Assembly: GCA_045546975.1 (NCBI GenBank)
Contig: JAZQDV010000010.1
Span: 186,001 to 250,000 of the forward strand
Length of the DNA stretch: 64,000 bases
Reading direction: 5' to 3'
Source of the DNA: SIG480 sp045546975
GTDB lineage: Bacteria > Bacillota > Clostridia > Oscillospirales > JAAYXM01
This document shows, one piece after another, positions 59,166 to 64,000 of the stretch. Positions within the stretch are counted from its first letter, which is position 1. Each line of letters starts with the position of its first letter. The position numbers and the translations under genes were made by a program. The notes under the pieces were generated by a model, which saw only the letters and a list, made by a program, of their open reading frames with translations, searched no databases and had not been told where the DNA came from.

Positions 59166-60255
59166 TTTTTGCACAAAAGCCTTCTTTAATGCATCTGCTC
59201 ATATAATCAAGCGCGATGACATCGTTTGGTGGAAGGCGTGGGGAATCCGTGTTATTTCTGTAGTACTTGCGCTTATCGTCTCTGCAATTGTAACGATTTC
59301 GCTGACCGATCTCAATCCGATTGAAATGTATATCACGATGATTGACGGTGCGGTCGGAACATCCCGACTTACATGGAATCTCCTGCAGAATACAGCGATA
59401 CTCCTCTGTGTTTCACTTGCGGTAACTCCCGCATTCAAGATGAAGTTCTGGAACATAGGCGCAGAGGGACAGGTTCTTGTAGGCGGCCTTGCGACTGCCA
59501 CTTGTATGATTTTTCTCGGAGAGAAGCTTCCGCCTGCAATTCTCATCCCGATAATGTTTGTGGCGGCGGTTATTGCCGGTGCTTTATGGGCATTGGTTCC
59601 GGCTTATTTCAAGACACGTTTTAATTCAAATGAGACACTGTTTACTCTTATGATGAACTATGTAGCTATTCAGATAGTTGCATACTTTACTCTTGAATGG
59701 TCCGTGCCGAAGGGCTCGGGAACTCCGAGAACATTGGAGTTCGGACAACTTCCCACCATTTTTGGGCAGAAATATATGATTAATATTCTCATTGTTGCGA
59801 TTCTTACATACCTTGTCTATGTCTATTTGAAGAAAAGCAAGCAGGGCTATGAGATTGCTGTTGTAGGTGAGAGTGAAAAGACAGCAAGATACATCGGTAT
59901 CAATGTGAAGAAAGTAGTTCTTCGAACAATGCTTATTTCCGGTGCTATCTGCGGTATCGCGGGTTTCCTTCTTGTTGCGGGAACTGACCACTCATTAAAG
60001 AGTGATACTGCAGGCGGCAGAGGTTTTACGGCAATTATGGTTTCGTGGCTTGCAAAGTTCAACCCGGCATTTATGATACTGACGTCACTTCTGATTGTAT
60101 TCTTGCAAAAGGGCGCATTGAAAATCTCAGAGGTGTACCGTCTGAATTCTTCGTTCTCCGATATTATCACGGGAATTATTATTTTCTTTATCATCGGTTC
60201 GGAGTTTTTTATCAATTACAGAATTAAATTCAATAAGAAGGAGGGAAATGTATGA
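59149..60255 (+). CDS. Nucleoside ABC transporter, permease 1
   Basis: A 368-residue membrane subunit (about nine helices). The AEGQVLVGGLATATCM segment and TLFTLMMNYVAIQIVAYF match BMP-type permeases. FNSNETLF is a conserved turn. The start at 59149 lies within the end of the ATPase gene and has GGAAGGGGAT. It overlaps the second permease by four bases. Confidence 0.92.
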   Translation: MKKLNDFCTKAFFNASAHIIKRDDIVWWKAWGIRVISVVLALIVSAIVTISLTDLNPIEMYITMIDGAVGTSRLTWNLLQNTAILLCVSLAVTPAFKMKFWNIGAEGQVLVGGLATATCMIFLGEKLPPAILIPIMFVAAVIAGALWALVPAYFKTRFNSNETLFTLMMNYVAIQIVAYFTLEWSVPKGSGTPRTLEFGQLPTIFGQKYMINILIVAILTYLVYVYLKKSKQGYEIAVVGESEKTARYIGINVKKVVLRTMLISGAICGIAGFLLVAGTDHSLKSDTAGGRGFTAIMVSWLAKFNPAFMILTSLLIVFLQKGALKISEVYRLNSSFSDIITGIIIFFIIGSEFFINYRIKFNKKEGNV

Positions 60256-61238
60256 TAGCAACTATTATTCAGCGTGCCGTTATGCAGGGAACTCCTTTGC
60301 TCTTTGGTTCAACAGGTGAGATTCTAACCGAGAAATCAGGACACCTCAACCTCGGAATCCCCGGAATTATGTATGTTGGTGCGATCAGCGGTGTTGCAGG
60401 TGCGTTCCTCTATGAGCAGAGTGTCGCATCACCGGATTTGATTAACCCATTACTTGCGGTTCTGATTCCTTTAATCTGCTCTCTTATTGGTTCTACATTG
60501 ATGGGGCTCATCTATTGCTTTTTAACGGTATCTCTTCGCGCAAATCAGAACGTTACAGGTCTTGCACTTACCACATTTGGTATAGGAATCGGCAACTTTT
60601 TTGGCGGTTCTCTCATCAAGCTTGTGGATTCTGATGTTCCGTCTATTGCGCTTTCAAGAACAAGTACCGCTTTCAAGACTCAGCTCCCGTTTGTAGACAA
60701 GCTGGGATGGTTCGGCGAGATTTTTCTCTCCTATGGCTTCCTTGTCTATCTCGCAATTATTGTGGCATTGGTTGCATCACATATCCTCAAGAAGACCAGA
60801 GTAGGTCTCCATTTAAGGGCTGTAGGCGAAAACCCGGCAACTGCAGATGCGGCAGGCATCAATGTAACTAAATATAAGTATCTTACAACCTGTATTGGCA
60901 GTGCAATCGCAGGTCTTGGTGGATTGTACTATGTAATGGATTACGCCAACGGTGTCTGGTCAAACAACGGTTTTGGTGACCGTGGTTGGCTTTCCATCGC
61001 ACTTGTTATTTTCTCGGTCTGGCGCCCTGCTATCAGTATTCTTGGCTCGATCCTCTTTGGTTTCTTGTACGTTATCCCGACTTACATACCTGACATCAGC
61101 GTCAGTGCGAAAAAACTGTTCGAAATGCTTCCTTATGTTGTTACTATCATAGTGCTTATAATTACAAGCATGAGGGACAAAAAGGAAAATCAACCGCCGG
61201 CAGCACTAGGTTTGCCATATTTCCGAGAGGAACGGTAA
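60252..61238 (+). CDS. Nucleoside ABC transporter, permease 2
   Basis: A 328-residue membrane subunit, partner of permease 1. GTPLLFGSTGEILTEKSGHLNLGIPGIMYVGAISG is the diagnostic N-terminal block and AVGENPATADAAGINVTKYKY the cytoplasmic coupling loop. It starts by ATGA overlap. The terminator at 61242 ends the xpt operon. Confidence 0.92.
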   Translation: MIATIIQRAVMQGTPLLFGSTGEILTEKSGHLNLGIPGIMYVGAISGVAGAFLYEQSVASPDLINPLLAVLIPLICSLIGSTLMGLIYCFLTVSLRANQNVTGLALTTFGIGIGNFFGGSLIKLVDSDVPSIALSRTSTAFKTQLPFVDKLGWFGEIFLSYGFLVYLAIIVALVASHILKKTRVGLHLRAVGENPATADAAGINVTKYKYLTTCIGSAIAGLGGLYYVMDYANGVWSNNGFGDRGWLSIALVIFSVWRPAISILGSILFGFLYVIPTYIPDISVSAKKLFEMLPYVVTIIVLIITSMRDKKENQPPAALGLPYFREER

Positions 61239-61241
61239 TAA

Positions 61242-61275
61242 AAAGCCCCGGGGGATTTTCTCCCGGGGTTATTTT
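61242..61275 (+). terminator. Terminator of the purine salvage operon
   Basis: AAAAGCCCCGGGGGA and TCTCCCGGGGTTATTTT, a very stable GC-rich stem. Confidence 0.85.
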
Positions 61276-61346
61276 GGAAAATAGTGGAATAGGGAAACTT
61301 GGGCTCCTGAGTTTTTGATTCTGCTCGACTCAAAAGATCGGAATCC

Positions 61347-61373
61347 GGATTATACAGTTTTACATAAATAAAG
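61347..61373. repeat. Copy of the GATTATACAGT repeat motif
   Basis: GGATTATACAGTTTTACATA, a diverged copy upstream of the YgjV-like gene. It ends within 12 bases of the ATG, so it may contribute to the leader. Confidence 0.45.
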
Positions 61374-61384
61374 GTGGATTTTAT

Positions 61385-61891
61385 ATGGCGCACATACTGG
61401 GAGTGTTGGCAGTTGTGCTCTTTCTTTTGAGCTTTCAGTTCAAAAAGAGAAGGAACATTATTGCTGTCAACTTAACCTCGAGGCTGTTATACATACTGCA
61501 ATACGTTTTTCTTGGGGCATTTGAGGGCGCTGTTCTGGATTTTATGGGGCTTTTGCTGTCCTTTTTTGCAAGGTATAAGGAAAACGAATTTGTAATAAAG
61601 CATTTTAAGGCCATTATTGTGGTTATTGACCTGCTCTTGTTGGCAGTAGGACTTGCTTTATATGAGAACATTTTCAGCATCTTCGCTATAATGGGAATTG
61701 GCTTTGAAATCGTTGCTTTATGGCTGACAAAAGAAAAAAACATAAGAATTCTTTCAATGGTTGCAGCTCCGTTCTGGCTTGTTTATAACCTTGCAAACTC
61801 GGCGTACGGCTCTGTGGTCGGGAATGTTCTTGTAATGGTTTCGATCGGGATTGCTATGCTGAGATTAGACTTTAATAAAACGGAAAACTAA
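61385..61891 (+). CDS. YgjV-family inner membrane protein
   Basis: A 168-residue protein with five to six transmembrane helices. ILGVLAVVLFLLSFQFKKRRNIIAVNLTSRLLYILQYVFLGAFEGAVLDFMG is the YgjV signature and LVYNLANSAYGSVVGNVLVM a second. The function is unknown. AAAGGTGG stands before the ATG. No partner genes are adjacent. Confidence 0.85.
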   Translation: MAHILGVLAVVLFLLSFQFKKRRNIIAVNLTSRLLYILQYVFLGAFEGAVLDFMGLLLSFFARYKENEFVIKHFKAIIVVIDLLLLAVGLALYENIFSIFAIMGIGFEIVALWLTKEKNIRILSMVAAPFWLVYNLANSAYGSVVGNVLVMVSIGIAMLRLDFNKTEN

Positions 61892-62019
61892 ACGTGAAAA
61901 GAAATAATAGAAGACCGTTGAATAGTTAGTTGGTAGATAGGTAAAGGTGTTTTCGGATATGGAGGTACTTTTTGTTCCTGACTTGACACGAACCGATGCC
62001 AAAAGGATTTTTGCATCTA

Positions 62020-62056
62020 GATTATACAGTCTTTATATACTTTGATATACAAGGGA
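62020..62056. repeat. Copy of the GATTATACAGT motif with the GATATACAAGGGA extension
   Basis: GATTATACAGTCTTTATATA directly followed by CTTTGATATACAAGGGA. The stretch 61969-61988 just before (TTTTTGTTCCTGACTTGACA) matches TTTTTTGTCCCTAACTTGACA at 11954 and 63470. No gene is supported between 61892 and 62104. Confidence 0.55.
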
Positions 62057-62104
62057 AAAATTTGTATAAAGGATGTCGAATATTGTCGAAAGGGGAGAGA
62101 TTTA

Positions 62105-63244
62105 ATGAGAAACAAAATTAAAACATGCTTTAATGCTTTGTTAAAACTGATATTGAATGAATATACAATACTTGTTTTTGTTGCAATATTAGCATTGTTT
62201 GCTATAAATATTATAACAAGCGCCGTGATAGCATTTCTTGTTTTGATATATTTCGGAGTGATGTTTTTTGTGATAAAAACAGCTGAATGTAAAAAGACTT
62301 ATTTTATAAGTTTTTTAATTTCTTTTGTTGTGCTAGTATTGTTTTCAGGAAGCGTTATACATAAAATTCCCGCACTTTCGTATAATTTTGGGACTCCAAA
62401 GCACGTTGCTAGTGCTAATGATATTAACTACTGCTTAAATAAGGGAATTAAAGTGGTGTCATTTGTGCCTAAAAACGTAAAGAAAACTCAATATGTTCAA
62501 AAGGAAGATATTAGCATTACAGGAAGTAGGCAAATGGGACCGAATGACGGGTATATTAAGTTTTATTATAGTATTGTAGAGTTGGATGATGTCAACATAT
62601 TATTAAAGCATACTGCAAATAGTGTTCTACATAACAAAGGTATTACTGGATATCTTACTAAACTTGATTCTATAGACGAACATGTATATGAGAATTGTGT
62701 ACAAGACAAATTGTTTGGAGCCATTATTGAATTAGATTCAGAAACATTAGACTCAAATATACTTTCGTGGAAGATATGGACAATTTTTCAATTTGTTATA
62801 TCATTGATGAGCTTGGTTTTATGTATATATATTGCAAGTAAGTTTTATAGAAATAGAGCATTACTAAAAGAAAAAAATATTTTTCAAGATATACAGGAAA
62901 GCAAGTACGAAAGAAAACAAGAAAAGGTATGCAGGAAATTTAAAAAAATTCTGAATAAAAAACGTGAAAATCTATATGTGTTAATTGTAAGGAACAATGA
63001 AGTTGTATCTACGATTCTCAAACGGAAGAACACTAATTTTGCCCAAGAAGATTTTAAAATACTACAGAAAAATATTATGAATATTGAAAATAATTCATAT
63101 ATGCAAAAATATATAAATATACAAAAGGCAATCGATAAAAACAATCTTATCTCCAAGGAGGAATATACCCGATTGGAAAAAGAGATAAATGATTTTAGTG
63201 CAGAATTAACTTTGATGACAAGTATTTTAAGAAAATACATATAA
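62105..63244 (+). CDS. Membrane protein of unknown function
   Basis: A 379-residue AT-rich gene product. Helices are predicted at about 15-60 (two), 72-90 and 225-250. The 130 residues between helices 3 and 4 would face outside and contain KVVSFVPKNVKKTQYVQKED and DGYIKFYYSIVELDD. The C-terminal 120 residues are highly charged and helical, probably cytoplasmic coiled coil. GAAAGGGGAGAG precedes ATG 62105. Base composition and flanking repeats suggest transfer. I do not recognise the family. Confidence 0.75.
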   Translation: MRNKIKTCFNALLKLILNEYTILVFVAILALFAINIITSAVIAFLVLIYFGVMFFVIKTAECKKTYFISFLISFVVLVLFSGSVIHKIPALSYNFGTPKHVASANDINYCLNKGIKVVSFVPKNVKKTQYVQKEDISITGSRQMGPNDGYIKFYYSIVELDDVNILLKHTANSVLHNKGITGYLTKLDSIDEHVYENCVQDKLFGAIIELDSETLDSNILSWKIWTIFQFVISLMSLVLCIYIASKFYRNRALLKEKNIFQDIQESKYERKQEKVCRKFKKILNKKRENLYVLIVRNNEVVSTILKRKNTNFAQEDFKILQKNIMNIENNSYMQKYINIQKAIDKNNLISKEEYTRLEKEINDFSAELTLMTSILRKYI

Positions 63245-63407
63245 ATTTTCGAGGTCTTACAAGAAACAAAAGTGACGGATCTCTGTCATATTTGGATTTG
63301 TGTCAATCTCTAAATTTAATAAAATAGTTTGCCGATAATAAATATTTACATATCGGGTAGGAAAATCCAGTATTTCTGCGTGTTCTAAGGAAAAGTGTTT
63401 AAGAGAA

Positions 63408-63468
63408 TTGTAGGGGTCGATGCCTTCATCGACCCGTAACAGACAGATGTGGGCATCTGTCCCTACAA
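63408..63468. repeat. Short palindromic repeat with TTGTAGGG/CCCTACAA ends
   Basis: A 61-base unit with inverted termini TTGTAGGG and CCCTACAA and two inner hairpins, GGGTCGATG...CATCGACCC and CAGATG...CATCTG. It resembles REP-type sequences. It is immediately followed by the next repeat block. No gene is supported between 63245 and 63667. Confidence 0.7.
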
Positions 63469-63469
63469 A

Positions 63470-63650
63470 TTTTTTGTCCCTAACTTGACAAAATCATAAT
63501 GTTTGATATACAAGGGACAAAAAAAGCCTTCCCCTTGAGGGGAAGGTGGGCTGCGAAGCAACTCGGATGAGGTGGAAAAGAATAACGATTACTTTCGCAA
63601 TCTACACCTCACCACCGCCTGCGGCGGAGCCTCTCCTCAAGGAGAAGCCT
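63470..63650. repeat. Dispersed palindromic repeat, copy 2
   Basis: TTTTTTGTCCCT (63470-63481) and AGGGACAAAAAA (63513-63524) enclose AACTTGACAAAATC and GATATACA. Then comes the 126-base core (63525-63650), nearly identical to 11762-11888, beginning AGCCTTCCCCTTGAGG and ending CTCAAGGAGAAGCC. It lies directly before the partial gene at 63668. Confidence 0.8.
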
Positions 63651-63667
63651 TGAAAGGGAGTGATAGT

Positions 63668-64000
63668 TTGAAGAAAATAATCATTTGGGGTTTAATAGCA
63701 TTAGTTATTATTATATGTTTGTGTATACCATATTGGGTTGATGATTTTGCGTGCGAACAATATAAGATAGAGGTTGAAAAAGTTATTGCTGAAGTTGATG
63801 ATATTAGTATGATAGATACATTAAACGGTTGTGGGAATGTTGCGAATGGTGATCATACATATTTGATAGTAACTGCTTTAATTGAAACAGAATATCAAAA
63901 AGAAATTGTGAAGGATAAATTTCCGAATGCACACGAAGTTTTACCTCTTGAAGAATTACACTTTGAAACCAAAACAAACAGACAATTTTCAAAATATGTT
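63668..64000 (+). CDS. Small membrane-anchored protein of unknown function (partial)
   Basis: The first 111 codons are in the window. A TTG start has AAAGGGAGTG upstream. One N-terminal transmembrane helix or uncleaved signal (about 4-22, IIIWGLIALVIIICLCIP) is followed by a soluble region with IDTLNGCGNVANGDHTYLIV and an acidic end. The gene is AT-rich and lies right after repeat copy 2. I do not recognise the family, and the C-terminus is outside the window. Confidence 0.6.
   Translation, partial: MKKIIIWGLIALVIIICLCIPYWVDDFACEQYKIEVEKVIAEVDDISMIDTLNGCGNVANGDHTYLIVTALIETEYQKEIVKDKFPNAHEVLPLEELHFETKTNRQFSKYV

Noticed and set aside
1..64000. CRISPR array, prophage or toxin-antitoxin locus
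   Set aside because: No regularly spaced direct repeats, no phage structural or integrase genes and no paired small genes with antitoxin features were found.

Overview
The window looks like a chromosome segment of an anaerobic, probably spore-forming gut-type Clostridia (Oscillospirales or a relative). The evidence is the spore germination pair cwlJ and a gerQ-like gene, a CotJC-type manganese catalase, rubrerythrin, an IspH-ribosomal S1 fusion, the rpmG-secE-nusG-rplKAJL order with Bacillota-style leader RNAs, FeoAB, and near-perfect sigma-A promoters with mostly 17-base spacers. No prophage, CRISPR array, plasmid origin or rRNA gene was seen. The species is not identifiable from the sequence alone.

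Layout. 1-3.1 kb (minus strand): a truncated, degenerate phosphohexomutase, gerQ-like and cwlJ, and a DegT-type sugar aminotransferase. 3.2-10.6 kb: glnS and gltX, a copper P-type ATPase, rubrerythrin, DUF1015. 10.7-12.9 kb: tRNA-Gly, a frame-disrupted membrane protein gene, a dispersed repeat, an AT-rich metallo-hydrolase. 13-17 kb: Asp23-like gene, fakA, recG. 17.1-21.5 kb: a carbohydrate-binding lipoprotein and an iron-uptake cluster feoA-feoB-Cys-rich protein with three copies of one operator-like palindrome. 21.5-28.7 kb: tRNA-Trp with a tiny insertion at its 3' end, an SGNH hydrolase, then trmB, an rpiR-type regulator, a BaiN-type flavoprotein, cmk, plsC and ispH-S1. 28.8-36.2 kb: a heterodimeric ABC exporter pair, then the ribosomal protein cluster with three leader RNAs. 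36.3-37.9 kb: tRNA-Ser, a repeat-rich AT-rich patch, a 160-nt structured RNA upstream of a broken mini-gene, a helical protein. 37.9-44 kb: manganese catalase, EamA exporter, Rieske flavoprotein, sdpR-sdpI, a YidE/AspT-type permease, a second SGNH hydrolase. 44-49.8 kb: a PocR-AraC regulator diverging from a four-gene sugar catabolic operon. 49.9-55.5 kb: azlCD, an ACT-ACT-metallo-beta-lactamase fusion, PspC, serine hydrolase, SNF-type transporter. 55.6-61.3 kb: a purine salvage island (xpt plus a BMP-type nucleoside ABC importer). 61.3-64 kb: YgjV, then AT-rich genes of unknown function among dispersed repeats.

How genes work together: xpt and the BMP-ATPase-two-permease set form a nucleoside/nucleobase uptake and salvage route. 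Isomerase, FGGY kinase, epimerase-like protein and class II aldolase form a sugar pathway whose substrate cannot be read from the sequence. FeoA, FeoB and the Cys-rich protein form one ferrous iron importer. SdpR and SdpI are an autoregulated pair. The accessory, AT-rich patches near 11-12.7, 36.4-37.3 and 61.9-64 kb share repeat families and are where new biology is most likely. The strongest candidates are the structured RNA at 37.0 kb, the mini-insertion at tRNA-Trp and the composite repeat family.
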